Source of the DNA: Candidatus Baltobacteraceae bacterium
GTDB taxonomy: Bacteria > Vulcanimicrobiota > Vulcanimicrobiia > Vulcanimicrobiales > Vulcanimicrobiaceae
Length of the DNA stretch: 64,000 nucleotides
Direction: 5' to 3'
Assembly (NCBI GenBank): GCA_035502855.1
Contig: DATJTX010000024.1
Coordinates: 1 to 64,000, forward strand
Part shown: positions 34,460-43,412 of the stretch, piece after piece
Layout of the letters: each line of letters starts with the position of its first letter
Position numbering within the stretch: the stretch's first letter is position 1
Program-made: the position numbers and the translations under genes
Notes under the pieces: generated by a model
What the model was told of the DNA's origin: nothing
The model's database searches: none
Seen by the model: the letters and a program-made list of their open reading frames with translations, nothing else

Positions 34460-36240
34460 GTGCGCTCCCGGTGCGGGAGCATGCCCGCGAGCACACCCTT
34501 GATCGACTCTTTGAGCACCGAGGCCTCATCGGGATCGCCCTTGGCCATCGCCGAGAAAAGATTGTGCGCCTCTTCGAACGTGATGTGGGGCGGCAACTGC
34601 GCAATGTCAGCGGATACTCTGGCGTCTAGGATCGCGGGCCGGTCGGACGCAAACGCACGGTCCCACGCCGCGTCGACGTCTTCCGGACGCTCGACGCGAA
34701 TGCCGAGAAATCCGAGTTGCTCGGCGTAGCGCGCGTAGTTGAACTTCGGCAGATCCTGCGACGGCTCGAACTTCGGATCGCCGTTCATGATCCGCATCTC
34801 CCACGTGACCTGATTGAGGTCATCGTTGTCGAGCACCAAAAAGATGATGCGCGGGTCGTGCCAGCTCTTCCAATATTTCGCGACGGTGAGCATTTCGGCG
34901 TTGCCGTTCATCTGCATCGCACCGTCGCCGGTGCACGCTACCGCGACGCGGTCCGGAAAGGCGAACTTTGCCGCGATCGCATACGGAACGGCCGAGCCCA
35001 TCGTGGCCAAGCCGCCCGAGAGCGACCCTTTCATGCGCCCGCGCATCATGATGTTGCGCGCGTACCAATTGGTCGCCGTGCCCGCGTCGCCGGTGAGGAT
35101 TGCGTCATCAGGCAGATGTTCGTTCAACCGAACGAAGAGCAACTGCGGATTGATCGGATCGGCGCTCACGTTGGCGCGCGCCATCTCCTCCTCGTGCCAC
35201 CTCCGCTTGGTCTTCGCCAGGTGCTCGACCCACGTGCGGTCCTGCTTCTCTTCGAGAAGCGGCAACAATTCGAAAAGCGTCGCGGACGCATCGCCGACGA
35301 GATTCAATTCCGTCGGATAGCGCAGCCCCAGATTCTTGGGGTCGATGTCGATCTGAATTCCGCGCGCCTGACCTTCTTTCGGCAAGAACTCGGCGTACGG
35401 AAACGACGTGCCCACCATCAGCAGCGTGTCGCACTTCTCCATCATCTCGAAGCTGGGCGCGGTGCCGAGCAGGCCGACGGTGCCGGTCACATAGGGGAGG
35501 TCGTCGGGAAGGACGGCTTTGCCGAGCAGCGCTTTTGCCACGCCCGCGCCCAGCCGCTCGGCCACCGCGATGACCTCGGCGCGAGCTCCGAAGGCGCCGG
35601 CGCCGACCAGCATCGCGACACGCTCGCCGCTATTGAGAATCTCCGCCGCCGCGCGCAGATCGACCGCCTGGGGAACCACGACCGGCGGCAAATAGCCTAC
35701 GCTCGAGTGGAGCGTGTTGTGCTTGTGCGGCGGCTCCTCGAATTTTTCTTCTTGAACGTCCTTGGGCACGACGATGGCCGTGACGCCGCGATAGCCCATC
35801 GCCGTCCGCAATGCGCGGTCGACGATGTGCCGCACCGCCATCGGACTCGAGACCGTGTAGACGTAATCACAGACGTCCTCGTAGAGCTGCTGCAGATCGA
35901 CTTCTTGTTGATACGAGCCTCCGAGTGCCGTCGTTGCCGCCTGGCCGACGATCGCGACAACGGGAACGTGATCCATCTTCGCGTCGTACAGGCCGTTCAG
36001 CAGATGAATCGCGCCCGGACCCGAGGTCGCCATGCAGACGCCGACCTCGCCGGTGAACTTCGCATGCGCGCACGCCATGAACGCGGCCATCTCTTCGTGG
36101 CGCACCTGAACGAATTCGATCTTCCCGTCGATGCGGCCGAATGCGCCCATGATGCCGTTGATTCCGTCGCCCGGATATCCGTATATGCGCTTCACGCCCC
36201 ATTCGATAAGACGCCGCATGAGGAAATCGCTCGTGTTCAC
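34456..36240 (-). CDS. thiamine-pyrophosphate enzyme, pyruvate oxidase / pyruvate:quinone dehydrogenase-like
   Basis: 594 residues from the GTG at 36240. The three TPP-enzyme domains are present: a PYR domain with RHEEMAAFMACAHAK (activating Glu), a middle domain (MLVGAGAFGAR), and a PP domain with the TPP/Mg motif GDGAMQMNGNAEML...DNDDLNQVTWE. Similarity is to PoxB-like and pyruvate oxidases rather than acetolactate synthase. The FAD and quinone features cannot be confirmed by eye. It starts 16 bases after the qcrC stop, linking the respiratory and catabolic halves of the block. Confidence 0.85.
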   Translation of the reverse strand: MNTSDFLMRRLIEWGVKRIYGYPGDGINGIMGAFGRIDGKIEFVQVRHEEMAAFMACAHAKFTGEVGVCMATSGPGAIHLLNGLYDAKMDHVPVVAIVGQAATTALGGSYQQEVDLQQLYEDVCDYVYTVSSPMAVRHIVDRALRTAMGYRGVTAIVVPKDVQEEKFEEPPHKHNTLHSSVGYLPPVVVPQAVDLRAAAEILNSGERVAMLVGAGAFGARAEVIAVAERLGAGVAKALLGKAVLPDDLPYVTGTVGLLGTAPSFEMMEKCDTLLMVGTSFPYAEFLPKEGQARGIQIDIDPKNLGLRYPTELNLVGDASATLFELLPLLEEKQDRTWVEHLAKTKRRWHEEEMARANVSADPINPQLLFVRLNEHLPDDAILTGDAGTATNWYARNIMMRGRMKGSLSGGLATMGSAVPYAIAAKFAFPDRVAVACTGDGAMQMNGNAEMLTVAKYWKSWHDPRIIFLVLDNDDLNQVTWEMRIMNGDPKFEPSQDLPKFNYARYAEQLGFLGIRVERPEDVDAAWDRAFASDRPAILDARVSADIAQLPPHITFEEAHNLFSAMAKGDPDEASVLKESIKGVLAGMLPHRERT

Positions 36241-36256
36241 GATTGCGTCTTACCCC

Positions 36257-36931
36257 TCAGCGCGTTGTTCCAATACCGCGCACGAAGAGCACCAACGCGC
36301 CGATGCCGAAAAACCAAGCCACGAAGCCCTCGGCGGCCGGGCCGACGTGTCCGAGCGATAGCCCGCCCGCATTCTCCTGCTGCGCACCATCGGTCTGCGT
36401 TTGAATGGCGTTGACGTACCGGGCGATGTCGTCGACGTCTCGATCGCTGAGCACGTCGCGCCCGAAGCGCGGCATGATCCACGGTCCGGCACGGATCGCC
36501 TCGGCGACTTGGAATACGGTCGCATGCATCAGCGACGGTGCGACGTCGTCGGATCCGACCGACGCCCCGTTGCCGGTGGGACCGTGGCACATGGCGCAGT
36601 TCTCGGCGAAGAGCGTGCGCCCGTGGGCGGCGTTTCCGTCCATGACGAGCGGAAGCGAGCGATCCGCGTGCGGTGAGAACGAGAGAACGTAATTCACGAT
36701 CGCGGTCATCTGCGGCTGCGTGAACCGCGGCCGCTGATGGATTTCGTCCACGTATGGAACCGAAGCCGGCATTCGCCCGGTGTCGAGCATGAGGTGAATG
36801 TCCGCGGCGGATCGTCCGATGAGCGGCGGCGCAACGTTCGAGCCCTGGCCGCGGGCGCCGTGACACGACGCGCAGGTCATCATGTAGAGCGTTTTGCCGG
36901 TGAGCAGCGCGGCGAAGAGCAGCGCGCTCAT
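36257..36931 (-). CDS. qcrC: diheme cytochrome c subunit of bc1 complex (QcrC type)
   Basis: 224 residues with two CXXCH heme sites (MMTCASCHGARG near residue 20 and NCAMCHGPTGNG near 110) and a C-terminal membrane anchor (GFVAWFFGIGALVLFVRGI). This is the actinobacterial QcrC plan, in which the diheme cytochrome passes electrons directly to the oxidase. Start overlaps the upstream cytochrome stop (ATGA). Confidence 0.87.
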   Translation of the reverse strand: MSALLFAALLTGKTLYMMTCASCHGARGQGSNVAPPLIGRSAADIHLMLDTGRMPASVPYVDEIHQRPRFTQPQMTAIVNYVLSFSPHADRSLPLVMDGNAAHGRTLFAENCAMCHGPTGNGASVGSDDVAPSLMHATVFQVAEAIRAGPWIMPRFGRDVLSDRDVDDIARYVNAIQTQTDGAQQENAGGLSLGHVGPAAEGFVAWFFGIGALVLFVRGIGTTR

Positions 36932-37287
36932 AACGACTGCACGTAGGCGGCGACGTCGCGCACCTGCGCCTGCGTGAGCGATTGCGGATAGAGTTTGGGC
37001 ATCGGCGGCTCCGGGTCTTCGATCCACGAGACCGTGCCGTTGTAGTCCATGCGCGTCTTCTCGTCGCGAAGCGACGGTCCGATGGTTCCGCCCTCGACCC
37101 CGGTCGCACCATGGCAAGCGGAGCAGTTCTTCGCAAAAATCTGCGCTCCGGTCTTCGCATCGCCGCCGATCGTTGCCGCGGTCCCGGCGTTCGCGCTGCT
37201 CTTCGCCGTGACCGCCGGTGAACAGGCGCACAGCACGGCGCCGGCGATCGCCCATGCAACCGCCAGCGGCCGGCACGCTACAAACAT
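36928..37287 (-). CDS. monoheme cytochrome c, probable lipoprotein or membrane-anchored
   Basis: 119 residues. Hydrophobic N-terminus (PLAVAWAIAGAVLCAC) whose final Cys could be a lipidation site, though LCAC is not an ideal lipobox. Heme motif NCSACHGATG and a C-terminal axial-Met region (PEPPMPKLYPQSLTQ). Its start lies inside the end of ctaG (10-base overlap). Probably shuttles electrons between bc1 and the aa3 oxidase or from other dehydrogenases. Confidence 0.85.
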   Translation of the reverse strand: MFVACRPLAVAWAIAGAVLCACSPAVTAKSSANAGTAATIGGDAKTGAQIFAKNCSACHGATGVEGGTIGPSLRDEKTRMDYNGTVSWIEDPEPPMPKLYPQSLTQAQVRDVAAYVQSL

Positions 37288-37955
37288 AACGGCTCCCGCG
37301 CCGTGCCGCTTTCGCGCGCCGCCCATACGCCAAACGTCGCGAGGAATGCGGTCAGCACCGCCAGTCCGCCGCCGATCCACATGACCGCTGCGCCGTTGCG
37401 CTGATCGGCAAGCGCCGCCTGCATTCCCATGACGGCCGCGTAGTGCGGGTAGAGCGGCGCACGCGCCGCGCCGAGCGCAAATCCGAGCAACGCTCCCTGC
37501 GGCAGTGCGAGCAGCAGGTAGAACAGCCGCACCGGGAATGCCGGCGGCCGCAGCGGCGGCGGCGCGAGCACGGGCAGCCAAAAGAGCGTCCCGACGACCA
37601 CGAGCAATAGATGCTCGCCGGCGTGCACCAGCGGATGCTCCAGCGCGCTCTCGTAGAGCGGTGAGAAGTGAAGGAGCCAGAGATAACCGACGAAGAGCGA
37701 AAAGGTGAGCGCCGGATGCGCGAGCACGTGCAGCGGCCGCGTCACGCGCACGAACGCGGCGGTCGCGCGTTTGCCCGCAACGATCCGAAATGCCGTGAAC
37801 GGTTGCGAGAGCACGATCAATAGCGGTACGAGGAAGAGCAGCACGAGATGCTCGCCCATGTGCCACGCGAACGACGCGTCGCTGAGCGCGTCGACCGGCG
37901 GCGAGAGCACGAGCGTGGTACACGCGACGGCGCCGGCCGCGGCAGCGATCTTCAT
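37278..37955 (-). CDS. ctaG: CtaG-family cytochrome c oxidase assembly protein (Caa3-type)
   Basis: 225 residues, about six membrane helices. FAWHMGEHLVLLFLVPLL and LVHAGEHLLLVVVGTLFW carry the paired His-containing helices typical of the caa3-type CtaG family, which helps insert copper into oxidase. This is not the Cox11-type protein sometimes also called CtaG. Coupled to qcrB by ATGA. Confidence 0.85.
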   Translation of the reverse strand: MKIAAAAGAVACTTLVLSPPVDALSDASFAWHMGEHLVLLFLVPLLIVLSQPFTAFRIVAGKRATAAFVRVTRPLHVLAHPALTFSLFVGYLWLLHFSPLYESALEHPLVHAGEHLLLVVVGTLFWLPVLAPPPLRPPAFPVRLFYLLLALPQGALLGFALGAARAPLYPHYAAVMGMQAALADQRNGAAVMWIGGGLAVLTAFLATFGVWAARESGTAREPLCL

Positions 37956-39316
37956 GAGAGCGGACCTTCCTCGAACCCGCCGCGCGCATTCTTGCGCAGG
38001 CGAACGCGAGGCGCTCGGTGCACGCCTCCGCGCGCGCGCAGGTCCGACGTGAGCGCATAGGTGATCCCGAAGCCGATCGGCGGGGCGATGATGCAGAACC
38101 ATTGATAGAACCGCGTGATGACCGTGATCGATTGGTGGACGTATCGCGCTTGCACGTCGTCGCTTCCGGCCAGGGTCAGGCCGAGTGCGAAGAGGAACAG
38201 CGCGACGCCGAAGGACGTGCGCAGCGGCACGTCACGCGGAATATCGAGCAGATGGTGCGACGCATGATCCCGCCGCAGGGTCGCATCGATCCACGGCCAG
38301 AGCAACAGCAGCGCGAAGAGCACCGCCGGGAGCGCTACCGACGGCCAGAACGGCGAGGGTATCGTGCGGCCCCACAGGTGAATCGCGAGCGGCGGCCCGA
38401 TTCGCAGCGCGCCCTCGAGCCAGCCGATGTACCAGTCCGGCTGTGCGGGGCTCGAGACTTGCCAGGCATTGTACGGGCCCCATAACCAGATCGGATTGAT
38501 TTGCACGAACGCGCCGAGCGCCATGACCACCGAGCCCACCGCGAACATCAGCGCGATCGACTTTGCCGCGTAGCGCGGAAAGAGCGGCGAGCCGACGACG
38601 TTGTGCTCGGTCCGGCCGGGTCCGGGAAATTGGGTGTGCTTCTGTCGCCAGACGAGCGCGAGGTGTATCAGGATCAGACCCGCGATCGCCGCCGGCAGCA
38701 GATAGACGTGAACGACGAAGAGCCGCGGCAGCAGCGCACTGCTCGGAAAGGTCCCGTTGAGGATGAACGAGGACAGCCAGGTGCCGATCACCGGGATCGA
38801 GAGCACGACCGAATCGGCGATGCGCAGCCCGGTTCCGCTGAGCAGATCGTCGGGAAGCGAATAGCCGGTAAACCCTTCCAGCATCGCGAGGAGAAAGAGC
38901 AGGACGCCGACGACCCAGTTGATCTCGCGCGGCTTGCGAAAGGCGCCGGTGAAAAAAATCCGGCCCATGTGCACGATGATCCCGGCGACGAAGATCAGGG
39001 CGGTCCAATGGTGGACTTGGCGAATCAGCAAGCCGGCGTTCACCGCAAAACTCAGGTTGACGGCCGACGCGTACGCGTGCGACATCGTGATGCCGTCGAG
39101 AAGTTTGTACGGCCCGTGATAGACCGTCTTGCTCGCGCTCGGATCGAAGAAAAACGCCAGGAAGGTTCCGGTCGCGATCAGGATCAGAAACGCATACGCG
39201 TTGATCTCGCCGAGCATGAACGACCAGTGATCCGGAAACGCCTTGCGCAGCGCGTGGCTGACGAAGTGCGCGCTTCCCAGCCGGTCGTCGACCCAACGCA
39301 GCAGTCGTTCGATCAT
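37952..39316 (-). CDS. qcrB: cytochrome b subunit of bc1 complex
   Basis: 454 residues, eight to nine membrane helices. Paired heme ligands lie in QVHHWTALIFVAGIIVHMGR and in FVVHVYLLPAAIAGLILIH. The quinone-site PEWY-like segment reads PDWYIGWLEG. The long cytoplasmic C-terminus (FEEGPLS end) is as in actinobacterial QcrB. Coupled to the Rieske gene by ATGA. Confidence 0.93.
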   Translation of the reverse strand: MIERLLRWVDDRLGSAHFVSHALRKAFPDHWSFMLGEINAYAFLILIATGTFLAFFFDPSASKTVYHGPYKLLDGITMSHAYASAVNLSFAVNAGLLIRQVHHWTALIFVAGIIVHMGRIFFTGAFRKPREINWVVGVLLFLLAMLEGFTGYSLPDDLLSGTGLRIADSVVLSIPVIGTWLSSFILNGTFPSSALLPRLFVVHVYLLPAAIAGLILIHLALVWRQKHTQFPGPGRTEHNVVGSPLFPRYAAKSIALMFAVGSVVMALGAFVQINPIWLWGPYNAWQVSSPAQPDWYIGWLEGALRIGPPLAIHLWGRTIPSPFWPSVALPAVLFALLLLWPWIDATLRRDHASHHLLDIPRDVPLRTSFGVALFLFALGLTLAGSDDVQARYVHQSITVITRFYQWFCIIAPPIGFGITYALTSDLRARGGVHRAPRVRLRKNARGGFEEGPLS

Positions 39317-40143
39317 GTCGAGCGGATCGGACCCTCCCCACGTTGCCAGAATCCCGGCCCGACGGGTTCGGGATAATCGCCGAGCGCAATCACATAGCCG
39401 TCATTCGTCGTCGCGATCGGCAGGCGCGGCAAGCTGTGGTCGGCCGGACCCGACACGACGCGCCCGTTCTCGAGGACGTCGAAAACCGACTGATGGCACG
39501 GACACATCAGCTCTTTAGCAGCCTGACGATAGAGGGCGACCGGACAGCCCGCATGCGTGCACACCTTCGAATACGCGATGTATCCCTGCGTGCTCTGCGC
39601 AAGATCCGGCGGCACGCGAATCAGCGTGGTCGTTGAAAGCGCATCGTCCAGTGCGCCTTCCGGGAAAACCGTGACGACCGAGTTGATTTCCAGATCCCCG
39701 ACGCGTACCGCGCTCCCGTCGGGACGCACCAGGCGCAAACCCTTGCGCCATCGCGTGTGAAAGAGCGTCGAGTCGAGCGGTGGTCCGAACGATCGTATCG
39801 GCACGAGCAATGCCAGACCGAACACGCCGACCGCCGCATACACGAGGCGCAGCAGTGCGCCGTTGCGCGAGAGGCCGCGCTCGACCCGCTCGACCTGCCG
39901 GTCTTCTTCGCTCCGCAGCGGCGCTTGCGATGGATATTCGTCGCGCCGATCGACGACCTCGGCCTGTGGAAGAATGCCGAACGCCCAGCCCAGCGCCGCG
40001 GCTGCAAACGCGGCCGAGGCGACCGCCAGCGAAAATCCCTCCCACAACGTGCCCGCATCGGCGGCGTAGGCGGCGATGAATCCCATGCTGCCCACGATCG
40101 CGACCGAGAGCGCGACCACGATCGCGCGTTCCGCCCGGCTCAT
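39313..40143 (-). CDS. qcrA: Rieske iron-sulfur subunit of bc1 complex, three-helix actinobacterial type
   Basis: 276 residues. Three N-terminal membrane helices (AIVVALSVAIVGSMGF, FSLAVASAAFAAAALGWAF, LVYAAVGVFGLALLVPI) precede the Rieske domain with CTHAGCPVALY and CPCHQSVFDV (Cys-His pairs for the 2Fe-2S cluster). The three-helix plan is known from actinobacterial bc1-aa3 supercomplexes. ATGA-coupled to subunit III upstream and qcrB downstream. Confidence 0.93.
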   Translation of the reverse strand: MSRAERAIVVALSVAIVGSMGFIAAYAADAGTLWEGFSLAVASAAFAAAALGWAFGILPQAEVVDRRDEYPSQAPLRSEEDRQVERVERGLSRNGALLRLVYAAVGVFGLALLVPIRSFGPPLDSTLFHTRWRKGLRLVRPDGSAVRVGDLEINSVVTVFPEGALDDALSTTTLIRVPPDLAQSTQGYIAYSKVCTHAGCPVALYRQAAKELMCPCHQSVFDVLENGRVVSGPADHSLPRLPIATTNDGYVIALGDYPEPVGPGFWQRGEGPIRST

Positions 40144-40730
40144 CGGATGATGTACACGGAGAGATAGATGCCGACCCACACGAGGAACACGAAGTGCCAA
40201 TAGTACGTCATTGCTTCCGCGCCTTGGCGATGATACGCCCGCAGCGTAGGACTGCGCATCCCGATCAACAGCGCGAGCAGAATTCCGATACCGACGGTGA
40301 CATGCGCCAGATGGAAGCCGGTGAGCGTGTAGTAGATCGAGCCGTACGAGTTGGTCGCGATCGTGAACGTGTTCTCCAGATAGCCGTGCACCGAGAGCAG
40401 AATGAATGAGAGCGCGGCGATAATCGCGGTAGCCGTCCACCAGCGCGCGGCCCGAATCGCACCCCGGTCCATCGCATGCGTCGCCAGCACCATCACGACG
40501 CTCGAGATGAAGAGCAGGAACGTCCCGATCGAGCCCTCGACCACGTTGACGTGCACGCCCGGCGGCGGCCAAACCGCACGGTTCGCGCGCAGATCGTAGT
40601 ACGTTGCGAAGAGCGCGGCAAAGAACATCATCTCGGAAGCAAGGAAGAGCACGGTCCCGAGCACGGTGGGATGCGCCCGAACCTGAAATGGCATCCATTG
40701 ACGAGAAGTATCACCCGCGTTGACGGCCAC
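40140..40730 (-). CDS. ctaE: cytochrome c oxidase subunit III
   Basis: 196 residues from a GTG at 40730; an ATG at 40769 would overlap the divergent coxB region and adds Arg-rich residues. Five or six helices with LGTVLFLASEMMFFAALF, ENTFTIATNSYGSIYYTLTG and HLAHVTVGIGIL, then the terminal YYWHFVFLVWVGIYLSVY, all family hallmarks. First gene of the 16-kb minus-strand block, divergent from the coxB-coxA-ctaF operon. Confidence 0.92.
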   Translation of the reverse strand: MAVNAGDTSRQWMPFQVRAHPTVLGTVLFLASEMMFFAALFATYYDLRANRAVWPPPGVHVNVVEGSIGTFLLFISSVVMVLATHAMDRGAIRAARWWTATAIIAALSFILLSVHGYLENTFTIATNSYGSIYYTLTGFHLAHVTVGIGILLALLIGMRSPTLRAYHRQGAEAMTYYWHFVFLVWVGIYLSVYIIR

Positions 40731-40789
40731 GTTGAATGCTACCCGACGCGACGATATTTTATGCGCCATACGGGTATCGTTTCGAAACG

Positions 40790-41440
40790 ATGCGATGGCT
40801 GCTCGATCCGGCGTCGGTGCAGGGCGTTACGATGCGTGGGGATTGGTACGTCTTTCTCATTGCCGCCGCGTGCGTCGGACTCTTCGTCTACGGTTGCATT
40901 TTCTGGTGCATCTTCGCGTATCGGCGTTCGCGCAATCCCCAGCCCGCGCAGTTCAGCGGCAATAAACCGCTCGAAGTCCTCTACGTCGTCATCCCGCTGC
41001 TCATCGTCATCGGCCTCTTCATCGTAACGATGATCGCCGAAATACCGGTCGATCGCGTAGCTGCCGATCCCGCGAACAAAGTCGGCGTGATCGCGTTCCG
41101 CTGGTCATGGCGCTTCGATTATCCCGGCGGGATCACGACGATCGGCACGCCGTTCGCGCCGCCGACACTCTACCTTCCGCTGCGGGAAGCGACCGAGATC
41201 GACTTGACCTCGGCCGACGTCACGCACTCGTTTTGGGTTCCCGCGTTTCTCTTCAAGCGCGATGCGATACCGGGTATGCAGAACCTTTTCGCGATCACGC
41301 CGACGCGAGTCGGCACCTTTCGCGGGCGCTGTGCGCAGTTCTGCGGCCTCGATCACGCGCTCATGACGTTCCAGGTCAAAGTCGTTCCCGATCCGGCGTA
41401 CGAGCGGTTCATTGCCTCTCGTGGAGTGGAGGTCCCATGA
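40790..41440 (+). CDS. ctaC: cytochrome c oxidase subunit II
   Basis: 216 residues from the ATG at 40790; a start at 40736 would add a tail unlike the family. Two membrane helices, then the cupredoxin domain with RWSWRFDYPGG, THSFWVPAFLFKRDAIPG, and the full Cu-A set CAQFCGLDHALM plus the earlier His. No heme c is fused, consistent with electrons arriving from QcrC or the separate cytochrome. ATGA-coupled to coxA. Confidence 0.92.
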   Translation: MRWLLDPASVQGVTMRGDWYVFLIAAACVGLFVYGCIFWCIFAYRRSRNPQPAQFSGNKPLEVLYVVIPLLIVIGLFIVTMIAEIPVDRVAADPANKVGVIAFRWSWRFDYPGGITTIGTPFAPPTLYLPLREATEIDLTSADVTHSFWVPAFLFKRDAIPGMQNLFAITPTRVGTFRGRCAQFCGLDHALMTFQVKVVPDPAYERFIASRGVEVP

Positions 41441-43011
41441 TCGAATGGATGACGACCACCGATCACAAGAAGATCGGCATCATGTATATGGTCGCGACGA
41501 TGACGTTTTTCGTCATTGCCGGGATCTTAGCGATGCTCATCCGCGCGCAGCTCGCGCGCCCCGAGAACGATTTCCTCTCCGCCCACGCCTACAACCAGAT
41601 CTTCACCCTGCACGGAACCGCGATGATCTTCTTCGTCATCGCGCCCTTCGGACTCGGTCTGGCGAATTTTTTGGTGCCGCTGCAGATCGGCGCACCGGAC
41701 GTAGCGTATCCGCGCCTCAACGCGACCGCGTTCTGGATGTTTGCGCTCGCCGGCATCGTCGTCTTCAGCGGTTTCGCCATGTACGGCGGCGCGGCGGCGA
41801 CGGGATGGACGGCATATGCGCCGCTCTCCGAGATCGCCGAGGGCACCGGCGCCGGTCAAGACCTCTGGTTGCTCGGACTGCTGCTCGCGAGCGTGTCGAC
41901 GATCTTGACGGCGCTGAACTTGATCGTCACGATCTTTCTCTTTCGCGCCCCCGGCATGACGATGTGGCGCATCCCCATCTTCGAATGGGAGATCGTTGCG
42001 ACCGCGGTTTTGATTCTGATGGCGTTCCCGTCGCTGACCGCGGTCCTGGCGATGCTGTTGATCGACCGGCATCTCGGCGGTCACTTCTTCGATCCCGCTT
42101 TCGGCGGAAATCCGATTCTCTATCAGCACCTCTTCTGGTTCTTCGGCCATCCGGAGGTCTACGTGATGATCTTGCCCTACTTCGGGATCATCACCGAGGT
42201 CGTCGCCACGTTTTCGCGTAAGCCGGTCTTCGGTTACGTCGGGCTGGTGATCGCGGCCTTCGCGATCGCGGGTCTGTCGATCGGCGTCTGGGCGCATCAC
42301 ATGTTCACGACCGGCGCAGTGAACAATCCGTTTTTCTCGGCGGTATCTTTCCTCATCGCCGTGCCGACCGGCGTCAAATTCGTCAATTGGATCGGAACGA
42401 TGTGGAAAGGTTCGATCGAATTCTCGACGCCGATGCTTTTCGCCGTCGGATTCATGCTCAATTTCCTGATCGGCGGTATCACCGGGGTGATGCTCGCTTC
42501 GCCGCCGATCGATTATGACGCCCACGACTCGTACTTCATCGTGAACCACTTTCACTACACGCTCGCGGGCGGCAGTATGTTTGCGCTCTTTGCCGCGCTC
42601 TATTTCTGGTTCCCCAAGATGTTCGGCGTCCGGCTCAATGAAACGCTGGGCAAATGGTGCTTCGCCTTGATGTTCGCCGGCTTCAATGTGACGTTCATCC
42701 CGATGGCCTTCATGGGCTTGGAAGGCATGGCACGCCGCGTGTACACCTATCCCAACATCGCGCACTTGGGACTGCTCAACGCGATCGCGACGGGCGGTTC
42801 GGTGATCCTCGCGATCGGTGTGATGGTCTTCTTCGCCGACGTGGCAACCAGCGTGTTCGCGGCCGCCCGGCGGCGTGTTCCGGTGGCCGCGAATCCATGG
42901 GGCGGGTACAGCCTCGAATGGGCGACGACCTCACCGCCGCCGGAGTTCAACTTCGAGGAACTGCCGCCGATTCGCAGCCGGCGTCCGGTCTTGGACACGG
43001 TGAACTCGTGA
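41437..43011 (+). CDS. ctaD: cytochrome c oxidase subunit I (aa3, heme-copper A family)
   Basis: 524 residues, about twelve helices. Heme a ligand in FTLHGTAMIFF (H59). The Cu-B/tyrosine cross-link segment is WFFGHPEVYVMILP (H238, Y242; E240 typical of type A1). Cu-B His pair in VWAHHMFTTG (287/288), and heme ligands in VNHFHYTLAGG (371/373). All redox ligands are present. Coupled to coxB (ATGA) and to ctaF (GTGA). Terminal oxidase for the adjacent bc1 complex. Confidence 0.96.
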   Translation: MIEWMTTTDHKKIGIMYMVATMTFFVIAGILAMLIRAQLARPENDFLSAHAYNQIFTLHGTAMIFFVIAPFGLGLANFLVPLQIGAPDVAYPRLNATAFWMFALAGIVVFSGFAMYGGAAATGWTAYAPLSEIAEGTGAGQDLWLLGLLLASVSTILTALNLIVTIFLFRAPGMTMWRIPIFEWEIVATAVLILMAFPSLTAVLAMLLIDRHLGGHFFDPAFGGNPILYQHLFWFFGHPEVYVMILPYFGIITEVVATFSRKPVFGYVGLVIAAFAIAGLSIGVWAHHMFTTGAVNNPFFSAVSFLIAVPTGVKFVNWIGTMWKGSIEFSTPMLFAVGFMLNFLIGGITGVMLASPPIDYDAHDSYFIVNHFHYTLAGGSMFALFAALYFWFPKMFGVRLNETLGKWCFALMFAGFNVTFIPMAFMGLEGMARRVYTYPNIAHLGLLNAIATGGSVILAIGVMVFFADVATSVFAAARRRVPVAANPWGGYSLEWATTSPPPEFNFEELPPIRSRRPVLDTVNS

Positions 43012-43394
43012 AATCGTTCGTCGGGATCTTCGGCTGTTCGGCCGGATTCGGGTTCGTGATCGCACTCGTCTATTGGTGGGTCGCGCACGAGGAGACCGTG
43101 GGCACGGTCCTGCTCGGCGTGATGACCGCCGCGCTCGTCTTCGCCGCGATCTATGCGGTCATCGGTGAACGCAGCGCGCGCCTGGACGGCGACGAGCCCG
43201 ATCTCACCAATGCCGATGCTGCCGGCGAAGACCTCGGCGTCTTTACCACGAGCAGCCCCTATCCAATTTTGATTGCGGCCGGCGCTGGGCTCGGTTTGCT
43301 TGGTCTCCTGTGGTCGCCCCTGATCGGCATCGCCGGGCTCACCGTGGTCGTTCTCTGCCTGTGGCGGATGGGGGCCGAAAGCTCGCGCGTCTAG
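43008..43394 (+). CDS. ctaF: CtaF-like cytochrome c oxidase subunit IV
   Basis: 128 residues, GTG start overlapping the coxA stop. Four hydrophobic helices arranged two plus two around a charged acidic loop (GERSARLDGDEPDLTNADA). This two-plus-two layout and the position after coxA are those of actinobacterial CtaF, a small subunit needed for oxidase assembly. Confidence 0.75.
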   Translation: MKSFVGIFGCSAGFGFVIALVYWWVAHEETVGTVLLGVMTAALVFAAIYAVIGERSARLDGDEPDLTNADAAGEDLGVFTTSSPYPILIAAGAGLGLLGLLWSPLIGIAGLTVVVLCLWRMGAESSRV

Positions 43395-43412
43395 AACATC
43401 CGGCTCGGTCTC

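Noticed and set aside
34456-36240. Acetolactate synthase (ilvB)
   Set aside because: TPP motifs are shared, but no ilvN/ilvC neighbours exist and the sequence resembles PoxB-type oxidases more.
34717-36414. 565-codon open frame opposite the TPP enzyme
   Set aside because: Same antisense-shadow composition; the opposite strand has full TPP motifs.
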